Part shown: piece by piece, positions 47,126 to 59,157 of the stretch
Position numbering within the stretch: position 1 is the stretch's first letter
Layout: each line of letters opens with the position of its first letter
NCBI GenBank assembly: GCA_963693365.1
Contig: CAVNZM010000010.1
Coordinates: 2,976,001-3,040,000 of the forward strand
DNA length: 64,000 nucleotides
Origin: Amoebidium appalachense
Lineage: Eukaryota; Ichthyosporea
Direction of reading: 5' to 3'
The notes under the pieces: model-generated
Told to the model about the DNA's origin: nothing
The model's input: the letters and a program-made list of their open reading frames with translations, nothing else
Database searches by the model: none
Program-made: the position numbers and the translations under genes

Positions 47126-48050
47126 TGTTAAATTGTATAAGTATTTGGGATGTAAGCAGAGACACAGTGGTGCAGTGTGAAAACACCACAGACACACACA
47201 ACAACAAAACACGGAACGATCGGAGCAGTGTACACAACAGACATCAATGTTTAGACACGACTGAACTGAATTTATTCTGATCTTCGAATAAATACCTGAA
47301 ATTCCTCTAAGTCCAATCCATACATGATTTCCGACCAGTCGGAAATCAGATCTATCTCTAATAGAAACCAATCACTAATAACCAATTGCTTTCAGAGAGA
47401 TCCGGTACGCGGAGACGTACACGATAGGACACAGACACTAGTTAAGATCAACTCGTGTCATCATCAAGGAAGTTCTAACCTATGACATACTGCAAAGACT
47501 CAGACATATCACACTTAACCTTGATGATTGGTTAAAGCCCGGCAACACATGAAAACTAAAGTAAATTAATGAAGTCTAAACACACATGCTATTCTAAGTG
47601 TAGCCTAAGTGTGTTACCGTCCAATGAACACGTATTAAGTAACACAAATCTACCTAACATATATTAGTAGAAAAGAAATACGATTATGCACATGAAGACA
47701 AGGAGAGAAAGAAAAGAAAATAAGGAAGGAGAAAGAGGGAGGAAAAGAGAGCACAGATCAACAAACAAGATAGCAATAGCATAACTATAACCAGAGATAT
47801 TTATGTACACACGAACATGTACACGTCTCTCCCTGAGTGGGTGGATCCGTGTACACACATATAAATATTCTAATCGATATTACAACACACGATTAAAGCC
47901 GATACAACACGATTACAAGTATACAAGCATATCGGAGATCGATGCTACACTTTACATCATAGGAGTGTGGCATATACATTAAGCATATGAACTGAAACAT
48001 AACACAAACTGAGAAGATCTTACCATATGTAAATACTATGTATTACAACA
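47126..48050 (-). repeat. 5' LTR of Copia B
   Basis: About 925 bp with TGTTG...TTAACA ends in element orientation. It is not homologous over its length to the Copia A LTR. Followed (element orientation) by the degenerate primer site GGTTATGCAGCCC. Confidence 0.8.
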
Positions 48051-48224
48051 GTGAGGCTAGCCAATCACGCTACCTCTCAGATAAACAGAGGAGAGCAAAC
48101 AGAAATAAAATACAATAAGTTCTTATCAGGCAACTTGAAGAGAGCCAGGTGTGCACAGATCTACAGATATCTGTGCCCACAGAAACAAGGGAGAGAGAGA
48201 TACGGGGGGGGGGGGGGGGGAGAG

Positions 48225-48290
<66 letters not shown>

Positions 48291-48382
48291 ACAAAGAAGG
48301 AAAGCAGACACGAATAAAAACAAGCTAAGACACATACATACTTCAAGGCTCTTGCTGTCATACATGGTGACGTATTCCAACA
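48051..48382 (-). repeat. 3' LTR of Copia A, proximal segment
   Basis: Matches 54290-54621, including an internal (GA)n tract at 48228-48289. It ends ccaaca. Together with 43078-43648 it rebuilds one full LTR. Confidence 0.9.
48228..48289. repeat. (GA)n microsatellite inside LTR
   Basis: GA dinucleotide run preceded by a G-run. The same composite occurs in the other LTR at 54441-54528, with different lengths of both tracts. Confidence 0.95.
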
Positions 48383-49161
48383 TGTGTGTGTGTGTGTGTG
48401 TGGGGTGGGGGGGGTTTGTGGGTGGGGTTGTTTTTTTCCCCACTCAAGGGGTTGAAGTTTGTGTTCTCGTGTCTGTTGATGTGACGGTAGATGAGGTCCA
48501 AACACAGGAGGGGCCGTCACACCCAAGTTTCCCCACTCGAGGATGCAAACCGAAGATCCTTGAGGTGGGAAGGAGAGAATCAAAACTGAAGAGGCACACA
48601 ACGACGGTTGCCTCTGAAGACTCGGAACAATAAATCATGGTGGTTATCGTCGATATATATATATAGAGGAAACACTAGTGTATGTATGACGTGTTGGTGG
48701 CTAATGGTTTATACTGGGGACCACCCAGGTGAGCACAAGGCATGAACATCTTGTGGACTGATTTATAGACTGGTTGTCAACCAGTTAAGACACGGGGAAG
48801 GTGCATCCCGTGGACTAGGTTTAGACTGGCAGTCAACCAGCACGTCATGGCTATAGATAATTATTTATACTGGGACGCCATCCCAGTTCGACATATATAT
48901 AAAGTCGAATATAGAAGAAAACCAATATATATGGTGGGATATGAATATAAAGAAACGACGGATGGTGGAGAACTTGAATAATCCCCACTGAAGATGCACA
49001 CATATGACGATGTAAGACTGAGTCCCCACTGATGAAGAGAAACGATGAGGAGTAGTAGACTTTCGTTGGGAGGCATCTTGATCACCGTAGGTGTGTCAAC
49101 AGTGCTGTCCAGGGCCCCAACCTACTCAGAAACCACTCGATGATGAACACCAGTGCACGGG
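48383..49161 (-). other. Copia A 3' untranslated region
   Basis: Sequence between the pol stop (49162) and the 3' LTR. It starts with a GT/G-rich stretch next to the LTR where a polypurine tract would be expected, so the tract seems replaced by a CA-type microsatellite in element orientation. No ORF. Confidence 0.6.
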
Positions 49162-50610
49162 TTAGTCACGGAGACTGAGGTTGGCACGGTGTGTGTCGTG
49201 GGCCGGAACAGCCAGAGGCTTGGTGAAGATGTCGGCCAGGTTCTTCTTGGTGTCGATGTAGGTGACAGTGACGTCCCCACTGTTGATGTAGTCCTTGGTG
49301 TTGAAGTAACGAACGGCAATGTGCTTGGTCCGGTGCTTGATGGTGTTGGAGTGGACCAGAGCAATGGTGGACTGATTGTCACAGTACACGGGGGTGGGCT
49401 CGGTCATGGGGTAGCCCAGCTCCTTTAGTAGATCACGGTGCCAGACAACATCTTGCACGGCAGCATCGAGGGCCAGGAGCTCGGCCTCACAGGTGGAAGT
49501 TGCAGTGATCGTCTGCAGCTTGGAGTGGTAGGTGACGGGGGAGCCTTCGAGGAGGATGACGTACCCAGACGTGGAACGACGGGTGGTGGGGCAACCAGCA
49601 AAGTCAGAATCCGAGTAGCACTCAAGGATGGGCACCTTGCTGTTGGGGGCCTTCTTCTTGTAGTAGAGGCCGAGGTTGATGGTGCCGAGCAGGTAACGAA
49701 CGACACGGAGGAGAAGCTCCCAGGCAGTCTTGGTGGGCTTGGAGCTGAATCGGCCGAGGTAGCCAATGGCATACGAGATGTCAGGCCGGGAGCACCGAGC
49801 AACCCACAGCAGACGGCCGAGGAGTTCACGGTAGGGGACGGTGGTGGGCAGGGATGAGAGGGAGGTCTCGTTGATGATGGTGCCCACGGGAATAGGGGTG
49901 GCCTTAGGCTTGGCATCGACCAGGTTGAAGTCGGTGATGATGTCCTTGATGTAGGAGGACTGCAGCAGCTTGAGGGAGTCACGGGTGTACAGCAGTTGGG
50001 TGCCGAGGAAGATGTCTGGCAGACCGACCTTGCACTCGGCAGACTTCGTGATGTGACGAACAAGCCCCTGCATGATGGTGGAGTGCCGTGTGCAGGTGAT
50101 GATGGCATCATCAACGTAGTTGCCCGAACGGATGATGTGCCCGTTGGGGAACTGACGGAAGTAGACACACGGGTCGGAACGGAGACGGGTGAGGCCGTGG
50201 GCAATGAGAATGGAGTTGAAGAACTCGTACCATGCCAGGGATGCCTGCTTGAGTCCGTAGATGGCCTTCTTGAGTTTCCAGACTTTGTGTTCATTGCCAG
50301 GGAGGATAAAACCAGGAGGTTGCTCCATGTACAAAGTCTCGTCGAGGGGGCTGTTGAGGAAGGCCGTGCTGATGTCGAGTTGATGGATCTCGTGGTCCTG
50401 TTGCACACCGAGGGCAAGCAGGGCACGGACGGAGGAGGACATGACGACGGGGGAAGAGTTTTCACCGTAGTCAACACCGTAGACTTGGGTGAAACCCTTG
50501 GCCACACCACGACCCTTGATCTTGGTGTCACCAGCAGAGTTGAGGACCTTCTCCGTGACAACTTTGAATCCACTTGAATCGGATGATGTTGGCATCGGAG
50601 GGGGGCTCAA
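49162..50610 (-). pseudogene. Copia A reverse transcriptase and RNase H
   Basis: Contains HQLDISTAFLNSPL, YGLKQASLAWYEF, the catalytic NYVDDAI and the RNase H motifs CYSDSDFAGC, STCEAELLAL and NTIKHRTKHIAVRYF, ending ANLSLRD. The block is complete, but its frame differs from the preceding segment (50528-50917), with the switch at about 50570 within the FKW motif. Confidence 0.9.
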
Positions 50611-53592
50611 CTACGTCGAAGATGTCCTTGTCGATGAAAGCCTTGTACTCGGCAGTGAGGGCAGTCACCACTTCATCACCCTTGGTGCCTGAGCACAGCT
50701 TCTGAATTGACCGGGGCAGCTGAGACACATCAAGGCTGGGTCGGGAGATGCTCACCATAGCCATGGCAGGCCGGGAGGAGAGACGGGAGGAACGACGGGG
50801 AACGGTACGGAGGGGCTCAGGGGCCGGGGGGGTGTCTGGGACAGACACTCGGTGGTCGGGGATGGGGGCCTGGAAGCCAGGGATGGGTGCCGTGTTGAGG
50901 GGGGAGTCGGATAACACGGGGCTGGACGGGGCCGAGTGGAACTCCGGAGACCCAGGACGAACCGGGGTGAGATGACCAGGTACGTGGTCATTGACGGCAG
51001 GGGCCGGCAGCAGGGGTTGCTGGCCGGTGGGGGGGGGGGGGTGGGTGGAGCCACGGGGGCAGGTACACGACGGGGGGAACGACGGATAATCACCGACGGA
51101 ATTTCATCGTCATCGGAATTGGAATTTCCGGAATGCAGGGATGGATCGATTGAGGTCGTCTGATTGGTGGCCTGCACAGAAATCTGATTGGATGCCGTGG
51201 TGAATTGTGATTCGTCGAAGACGACATCGCGGTAGAGGTTGACCGTGTTGCCACGTAGATTCATGATCTTGTGGGCTTTGTTGGTGATATCCCAGCCCAC
51301 GTAGGTGCCGAGTTTGACGGTAGAGGCCAACTTTTCTCGTTTGGATGCAGGGACGTGTACATAGGCTGGGCAGCCGAACACGTGCAGGTGGGAGATGTCA
51401 GGCTTGACACCGTAGAAAATTTCAAACGGTGTACGGCCATTGGCAGCTCTGGCCGGGGTCACGTTGATGATGTAGGCAGCATGCTTGAGAGCAGCTCCCC
51501 ACAGCTTGGGGGAAAGGGAGTCGGCCTTGTCCTGATGAAGGAAGCACCGAACGATCTCCTGCAGATCCCTCATCTTACGTTCAACGAAGCCGTTGAGTTG
51601 GGGGCAGTCAACCGGGGCAAATTCCTGAATGATGCCCTTGGACTGGCAGTACTGCTCCATAGCGTGGGAGGTGAACTCGGACCCAGAGTCTGAACGGAAG
51701 TGGGTCACCACCTTGTCGGGTTGCTTGTCAGTAGTCTCAACCAGGGCCTTGACGTATTTGAGAGTTTCGGATCGATCACGGAGGAGGTACACGATGGTGT
51801 AGCCGGAGGCATCACAGGTACACACGAGGGCCACCTTGTAGCCACCATAGGAGGCACAGGGAGGCTCGAAGAAGTCCATGTGCCACTTGGCACCGGGGAA
51901 GGGGCACTGGGTTCTGGTGCCGGAGAATGGGGCCTTGGTGGTCTTGCCGGAGACACAACCGAAGCAGTCAGTGGTGTCAGCCACTGGGAGGGATGAGGGG
52001 AGGCCTGTCACGAGGTCACCTCTCACCATCTTGGTGAGGGTGGACAGGGCACGATGGCCGAGACGGTGATGCCAGAGCTGAGGATCATTGTTGACCTTGA
52101 CGTTGGCTACCAGAGCAGTGACGGTCCGAGGGATGGAGGGACGTATCTCATAGTCGGTGATGAAGTACAGTCCATCTGTGCCTGTGAGGGAACACACGAT
52201 GTTGCCACCACGAGTGTAGAGGTATGATGGGAATGCATCCTCATCATCGAGGTGGGCAAGGAGACCAGACTTGGAGGCCATTGAGGGTGAAATCAGGAAG
52301 GCTGGGGAGTCGGGTACGTAGAGGGTGTTGAGGCTCAGTACTGATGTTACTCCGTTGTAGGTGACGGCCAGGTTGATGACACCACGGTGATGTGCAGTGA
52401 CGATGCCGAGGCCGTGGACGTCAGTTGGGGGGCATGGCTCAAGAGTAGAGAAGTACTCCTTTACTGGGCACACGTGGACGTTTGAAGCCGAGTCCCAGCA
52501 GGGGTCCATGGGTAGGGAGGCCGTGGTGGACACGAGGGCAAAATGCACCTCTTTTCCAGACTTGGTGTTGGCACGGTGACGACGGGCAATTGAGCAGCCA
52601 GGTTTGTCACACTGTGTGACATGATGGTCTTCGTGACAGTAGGCACAGTCGAGGGAGCCAGTGGTCTTGACTCGGGGTGGCTGGGAATGACGGTTACCCC
52701 CTTTACGTGGGGGGTAGGGTGACCGGGAACGATAGCCGGGGGAACGGGACCGGGAGTAATCACGGTCAACTGAGGGGGATCGATCGGTGGGACGACCACG
52801 GGGTTGACGGGAGACGGAGCTGTCACGTCGGGGGATCCGGTGTCTGAGGTCGTCCTTGGTGAGTACACGGCTTTGCAGGGCACGTGCTGTTCGGACGGTG
52901 GAGGAGGACCCGGACCCAGAGTCGATGAGACCTTCACGGATCTCTGCAGCTCGGATGTCACTGATTAGACGGTTGTAGGTCTCGTAGTTGATGGTACGAC
53001 GGAAGTAGTCGGCAATCATGGCCTGGATGTCGGTACAAACTAACTTACGGTTCTTCTTGAGGTGGATGAAGAAGTTATCAACCATAGTCTTGTGAGGAAT
53101 GGGTTCTTCGAGGATGTGCAGGGTAGTGCACAGACGGCGTGCCATGGTGAGGTAGGCCGTGACGGTCTTGAAGTCCTTGAGTTCAAGCTCATGGTAGTCG
53201 AGGAGGATTTGACGAGCACGATCTTCACGTTCAGCCGCATAGGTCATACGGAGGTTGTGGAAAGCTTGGGCAGGTGAAACATCATCGTGGATTTGACCAG
53301 AGTTATACAGCTCATCATTGGAGACGAGTTGAGTAAACATCTGTTCAAGGAAGTTGGAAGCCTCGGTGTAGGCCTCCTCAGTGTCATAGCCGTGCCACTC
53401 GTTCTCGTCGGAAGGGTCGACCCACTCGGGGGCCTTGATGACGGGCACTAACTTGGCCGCGGTGGTGGTAAGTAGGTACCGGAAGATGACGGGTTCCCAC
53501 TCATAATAGGTGAGACGTTTGCCGGACTTCTTGTCCGTGGTGTCATCCCCTTTCCAGGGGGTGAGGTTGAGATACGCAGGTTTCTCCGACAT
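50528..53592 (-). pseudogene. Copia A gag-protease-integrase (frameshifted before RT)
   Basis: From the ATG at 53592 (MSEKPAYLNLTPWKGDD) one frame covers gag, an Arg/Ser-rich region, the zinc knuckle CAYCHEDHHVTQC, a protease-like WDSASN box (Asp kept, usual Gly replaced), the WHHRLGHRAL...CFGCVSGKT zinc module and the integrase core (WHMDFFEP, SDSGSEF, NGFVERKM). Near 51000-51040, in a G-run, the frame shifts. The continuation at 50528-50917 leads into RT and shifts again. Gag and pol are fused in one frame here, unlike Copia B. Confidence 0.9.
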
Positions 53593-53698
53593 GGTGATCA
53601 ATCAGTCAGATGATGCGTGAGAGAGGAATCAGATCGGTATTCAAATTTGAATATTTTCGATTGCAGCGAGAGTATGTGTTGCGAGAGCATGCGAAAAC

Positions 53699-53712
53699 TG
53701 GGCCCATAACCT
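53699..53712 (-). promoter_or_regulatory. Primer-binding site: anticodon arm of initiator tRNA-Met
   Basis: In element orientation GGTTATGGGCCCAG directly follows the LTR. It is an exact complement of the initiator tRNA-Met anticodon stem-loop (CTGGGCCCATAACC), the half-tRNA priming used by Drosophila copia and other hemiviruses. Confidence 0.85.
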
Positions 53713-54463
53713 GTTGTTTTGTACGGGTCTAAGGGAGCAGAGTGCACAGAGGTGTCATGTAAAACACGACTAACACATTAATGAGAGGGCAATCGGAGTT
53801 GTTCACGAGACATTGAAAGATTTCAAACAACAACTAATTCTTTATTGTGCTCTCGGTTCCTTTTGTACTTGCGACTTATCACCTTATCACAACTAAAGAG
53901 GGAGAACCAATCGGTTCTATCAGAAGATAGAAAACCACATTCTGACAGAGCATACGCATTCCATCTTCCGATTAAACTAAAGTTTAGAAACTCTTACTTA
54001 AATAAATTAAGTAATTATACATCTAGTCACTATTAACTCACATATATATTTATGTTCGTCTCTATAAAGAAACTTATTTAAATACATATATTTCCTAATA
54101 GTCGACACTCTCAAAGTGAAGACACTTTGCAATAAACCGAATTCCATATATATCTATTGTCCAATCACAACACACATATATTAACAGACAGGAATGCACA
54201 ACACAATCTACAGATGTACTCGCTCGCGACTATTGGCGAGCCATCCTTTTGAGAACAAAACTAAGCCATTTTGAAATAAAGGAAAGACAACGAGTGAGGC
54301 TAGCCAATCACGCTACCTCTCAGATAAACAGAGGAGAGCAAACAGAAATAAAATACAATAAGTTCTTATCAGGCAAGAGAGCCAGGTGTGCACAGATCTA
54401 CAGATATCTGTGCCCACAGAAACAAGGGAGAGAGAGATACGGGGGGGGGGGGGGGGGGGGGGG

Positions 54464-54529
<66 letters not shown>

Positions 54530-54621
54530 ACAAAGAAGGAAAGCAGACACGAATAAAAACAAGCTAAGATACATACATACTTCAAGGCTCTTGCTGTCAT
54601 ACATGGTGACGTATTCCAACA
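53713..54621 (-). repeat. 5' LTR of Copia A
   Basis: 909 bp, TGTTG...CAACA, with a G-run and (GA)n tract at 54441-54528. Its right edge is followed by the target duplication tgttt. Confidence 0.92.
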
Positions 54622-54935
54622 TGTTTGGCTTTATACTCAGCTACTTGGGTTGTTAAGTCGGAGACTTGGGTGCGGAGCTGCTCATGATGCGCCATAAGTT
54701 TGAGCACGGATTTCCTAGCCTTCTCGGGTATCAAGTGCAGTTGTTCTTTCGTAATAAAACTACTTGCTGGCGGCACGGCCGGTGGCGCTTTAACCTCGGG
54801 AAAGGGAACCTGTTCCGCTCGGCTCTGTTTAGTTAGCCTCTTATCTGGGGATTCTCCTTCCCGTGTATCACGTTTGCGGCTCCCAGGCGGTGTCCCAGGA
54901 GGGTCCGGGGACAAGGATGCGTCCTGAGACGCCAT
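54622..54935 (-). pseudogene. LINE ORF1, 5' part
   Basis: Starts at the ATG at 54935 (MASQDASLSPDPPGTPPG). A disordered basic region is followed by a helical segment (ARKSVLKLMAHHEQLRTQV) whose coiled coil continues at 43077. It is cut by Copia A at residue about 103. Confidence 0.8.
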
Positions 54936-55242
54936 GGGTGGGTTCTAGCTGCCCCTCAAGGGGCCTAAGTAGAGGTGGATGCCTAAGTAAAGGCCGATGC
55001 CTAAGTAGAGAAAGTAAAGAAAGAAAAGAAGAAGAAAAAAAAAACGTGTGAAAGAAAAAAAAACGTGTGAAAGAAAAAAACGTGTGAGGAAGAAAAAAAC
55101 GTGTGGGAAGAAAAAAACGTGTGGAAGAAAAAAACGCGTGGAAGAAAAAAACGTGTGGAAGAAAAAAACGTGTGGAAGAAAAAAACGTGTGGAAGAAAAA
55201 AAACGTGTGGAAGAAAAAAACGTGTGGAAGAAAAAAACGTGT
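54936..55242 (-). repeat. LINE 5' region with 17-bp minisatellite
   Basis: Just upstream of ORF1 lies sequence ending in about 13 copies of cgtgtggaagaaaaaaa (55030-55240). On the LINE strand these read as pyrimidine-rich ttttttcttccacacg units. Confidence 0.8.
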
Positions 55243-55922
55243 ATATCACAGCTAGGCAGTGGATCATCTAAGGAGATCTTTGGAGAGTACTTTTGTAGCG
55301 CTATTGGCCATCCAAATTATATCTTCAAGACAGGCCATGTCTGTGCATGTGATATGCTAACGCAATCTTAGGCAAGTATTGGTGATACCTTTCTGCGATC
55401 TTCACGCCCTATTTGGGGTAGCTTAAAGATGTTCAGAGTTGCAATTAGGTATTGTGTTAGGATTACTTTAGGACCTCTTTAAGGGTTTAATGGGATCGAT
55501 TTAGATAATCTTTACGTGTTCCCTGGGATAGAAAAGCAAAGCACGTATCGCCAAAAACGTGTGGAAGAAAAAAACGTGTGGAAGAAAAAAACGTGTGGAA
55601 GAAAAAAACGTGTACATCACAGCTAGGCAGTGGATCATCTAAGGAGATCTTTGGAGAGTACTTTTGTAGCGCTATTGGCCATCCAAATTATATCTTCAAG
55701 ACAGGCCATGTCTGTGCATGTGATATGCTAACGCAATCTTAGGCAAGTATTGGTGATACCTTTCTGCGATCTTCACGCCCTATTTGGGGTAGCTTAAAGA
55801 TGTTCAGAGTTGCAATTAGGTATTGTGTTAGGATTACTTTAGGACCTCTTTATGGGTTTAATGGGATCGATTTAGATGATCTTTACGTGTTCCCTGGGAT
55901 AGAAAAGCAAAGCACGTATCGC
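55243..55922 (-). repeat. ~371-bp tandem duplication, probable LINE 5' UTR monomers
   Basis: The block starting atcacagctaggcagtggat at 55243 recurs at 55614, with only a few substitutions over about 300 bases. Each copy is preceded by cgtgtggaag repeats (four copies between the two). Location directly upstream of LINE ORF1 suggests monomer-type promoter repeats. Confidence 0.7.
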
Positions 55923-57040
55923 TATCCTCAGCCACGGCGTCTTCAACCACCCGGTCAATGCCGATTACCCAGGACCACGATCCATGATGCGCGGGTTAGC
56001 TCAATATATACGGCCGGAAAAGGGATTGCACGTTTGATTGTGGGATAGATCACTCCAACGTTTTTGATTGGTTGTTTTTAAAAATCGAATTTCACACTGC
56101 ATTCACAATGAAGGCGTCACAAGGTACGCTTGAAACATGAAGGTGTCGCGCAGGTGCGCGCGAGGCGTTGATAGCCAATGGAAACAAAGATTTACTGGAG
56201 GGGTGCAAAACAGAATCCGAAGCACTGTTATCATTACAATCATGATCCGTCTAATGTAAGTAAAACTGGGGCATTCAACTGCCAAATACAGAAGTTTTAG
56301 TTTAATAATATTTAAGGTACCTATAAATTAGGCGAGATACCTTGGCAAACGGTGCAATGCCTGCGCGGAGCAAGTGGCCGGTGCGTGGAATTTACCCTAA
56401 ATAAACACATTAAAAAAAAAAATGCACAAAAAACGCAAAAAAACGCAAAGATATATATCGCATACCTTAGGAAGCTCCTAAGAATATCATCACGCTATAC
56501 TAGAGCTATACTTACTATTCTGTCAGTACGTCCTGAATAAATACGCCAACCATACCTGAAACTGCAGTGCGGATCGCCGACCATAAAACTCCTTACACCC
56601 CACCACCCTAAGATACACTCCCTCCTCACCTTCTTGCAGTCGAATATAGCAGCTGTTGTATGGGAATATTTTTCTTTTCACTGGAAGAGGCAGATCCCCC
56701 CGTGGAGTCCCCCGTGCTTCAGCAGGCGTTAAGCCCGCTAGGAACAACTGCAGCTGTAGCGGCAGGAACTTTAGGCAATTGCCACGTCCTTCAAGCCTGG
56801 GGCTGGGGTCGAACTTCCCTTCTGATGCAAAATAGGCATCCAGCTTTGCAAGGTGCAGGCCTTTCTTATCCTGCAAGCCTGTGTTTGGGACAAAAGGATT
56901 CGAGTGGATCAGAGTAATCTTCCGCAGCGCAGCGGCGGGCCCGCCGGGGAGAGGGGGGGGGGGGGGGAGGACGTTGCCATTGCCTTGGAAATAACCACCC
57001 AATGTGTAACCCCCCCCCCCCACACACACACACAAAAAAA
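55923..57040. other. Unassigned sequence
   Basis: No firm gene. A minus-strand frame at about 56550-56930 has mixed composition (LHLAKLDAYFASEGKFDPS) and could be an exon. No start or convincing splice partners were found, so it is not called. Confidence 0.4.
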
Positions 57041-57164
57041 AAAGCACACTATACAATGACCCCCCCCCCCCCCATGGACCCCACCTATGGGGCCAGCAAA
57101 TTTCAGTGGGGGTGTGCCGAGCCATCACGTTTGATGCCTCCCCCCCCCCCCCCCCCCCCCCCCT

Positions 57165-57198
<34 letters not shown>

Positions 57199-57722
57199 TC
57201 TCCCCCCCGTCCATTCGGAGGGCTTTGGCAGATATTGAGATTTTAGATTTTTCGTCTTGAAATTCCCCGATCACGTTCGCCCCTCCGTCGGGAAAAATTC
57301 CTACGGACTCCCCCGTGTGTACTTTGCATTAACATACCTTCCCATTGGGAAAACAAAAAAAAAACTGCATCGAAATCCGTCCATTCTGAGGGTTTTTGCA
57401 CGTTTTTTCCCTCCACAACACATGCACACTATAGAATGACCCCCCCCCCCCCCCCCCCCCCTCTTGGACCCTCCCTGATGGGCCGGCAAATGCCCGTGGG
57501 GATGTGTGGGTGAACGTGGGCACTCCCCCCCACCCCCATCTACGTTTGGTGGTGAGAAAGTCAGCTACTTGCTAAGGGAAAGGGTGTTTGGGGTTTTTGA
57601 ATACGAAGGCTTATATGTTGCATGCGGGACTGGAGAAAACACTGAAATTCCCCGATCACGTCCCCCCCCCTCCGTCGGGAAAAAAAATTCTACGGACTCC
57701 CCCGTGTGTACTTTGCATTAAC
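57041..57722. repeat. Imperfect ~390-bp tandem duplication with C-runs
   Basis: The order poly(C), tggacc, gtccattc-gaggg, then aaattccccgatcacgt and ctacggactcccccgtgtgt, appears around 57061-57334 and again at 57440-57722, in partly rearranged form. Long C-runs at 57140-57195 and 57440-57461. Confidence 0.65.
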
Positions 57723-57802
57723 ATGCACACATGCACACACACGGTGCACCCCCCCCCCCCTCCCCTTCCCTCTCAACTGAGCACATACACACACACATAC
57801 AT

Positions 57803-57845
<43 letters not shown>

Positions 57846-57998
57846 CACACATGTACACATGCACGGACACGAATCCCCCCCTTCCCCTTCCCTCTCCACC
57901 GAGCACATGCACACATGCACAGACATGCACACACACACACACACAACACACACGATGCACACAGACATGCACACACGCACCAACACACAACACACACA

Positions 57999-58056
<58 letters not shown>

Positions 58057-58237
58057 CACACACACGGTGCATTTCCCCCCTCCCCTTCCCTCTCCACAGA
58101 GCACACACACACACACGTGCACACATGCACACACACGGTGCATCCCCCCTCTCCCCCCCTTCCCTTTCAACTGAGCACATACACACACACAGACATGCAC
58201 ACACACACAACATACACAGACATCCACACATCAGACA
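57723..58237. repeat. CA-rich compound minisatellite
   Basis: Four blocks each contain ccccttccctctc(a/c)ac(t/c)gagcaca followed by (CA)n with atgcac interruptions, at about 57760, 57885, 58080 and 58158. Pure (CA)n runs at 57800-57842 and 58003-58053. Confidence 0.85.
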
Positions 58238-58238
58238 C

Positions 58239-59157
58239 AGAACAGCTTCTAGCACGAGACATTTACCACAAAGTGTATGGCGGGGATGGTGAATATGCCC
58301 CTGGAGTACGAGGGTCACACGAAAAAAACACAACGTTGTAGCTCGTATAGAACCCCCCTTGTAGCATAGTATTTGTATATATGTTACCTAGACATTATTG
58401 GTTTTTCAATAACTACCCACAGAACAGCCTCTAGCACGAGAGATTTACCACACACTTTATGGGGGGGATGGTGAATGTGCCCCTGGAGTACGAGGGTCAC
58501 ACGAAAAAAACACAACATTGTAGCTCGAATAGAACCCCCCTTGTGGCATAGTATATGTACATGTGTTACCTAGACATTATTGGTTTTTTCAATAACTACC
58601 CACAGAACAGCTTCTAGCACGAGACCTTTACCACAAAGTTTATGGGGGGGATGTTGAATGTGCCTCTGGAGTACGAGGGTCACACGAAAAAAACACAACG
58701 TTGTAGCTCGTATAGAACCCCCCTTGTAGCATAGTATATGTACATATGTTACCTAGACACGGGTCTTTCAATAACTACCCACAGAACAGCTTCTAGCACG
58801 AGAGATTTACCACAGAGTTTATGGGGGGGATGGTGAATGTGCCTCTGGAGTACGAGGGTCACACGAAAAAAACACAACATTGTAGCTCGAATAGAACCCC
58901 CCTTGTAGCATAGTATATGTACATGTGTTACCTAGACATTATTGGTTTTTTCAATAACTACCCACAGAACAGCTTCTAGCACGAGCCCTTTACCACAACG
59001 TTTATGGGGGGGATGGTGAATGTGCCCCTGGAGTACGAAGGTCACACGAAAAAAACACAACGTTGTAGCTCGTATAGAACCCCCCTTGTAGCATAGTATA
59101 TGTACATAGCATGTTACCTAGACATTATTGGTTTTTTCAATAACTACCCACATGCGG
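58239..59157 (+). repeat. ~182-bp satellite, five units
   Basis: Units begin cagaacagcttctagcacga at about 58239, 58420, 58603, 58782 and 58963. Each contains tttaccacaaagt, tggagtacgagggtcacacg and acctagacattattggtttt, and ends ataactaccca. They differ by scattered substitutions. A diverged sixth core follows at about 59188. Confidence 0.9.

Larger units (their letters stand above)
43649..48050 (-). mobile_element. Copia-type element B, nested and 3'-truncated
   Basis: It is inserted into the 3' LTR of Copia A in the same orientation. It keeps a 5' LTR, primer site, gag, protease, integrase and the first part of RT. The rest of RT, RNase H, the 3' LTR and the left target duplication are deleted at 43648/43649. 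The right junction (48050/48051) is clean. Confidence 0.9.
43078..54621 (-). mobile_element. Copia-type LTR retrotransposon A (host of nested element)
   Basis: The 5' LTR is 53713-54621 (909 bp). The 3' LTR is split into 43078-43648 and 48051-48382 (903 bp together) by a second Copia element. LTR ends are TGTTG...CAACA. The perfect 5-bp duplication tgttt (43073-43077, 54622-54626) shows insertion into LINE ORF1. The internal order gag-protease-integrase-RT-RNase H is Copia (Pseudoviridae-type). LTR copies differ by only a few substitutions and small indels, so the insertion is young. Confidence 0.93.
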
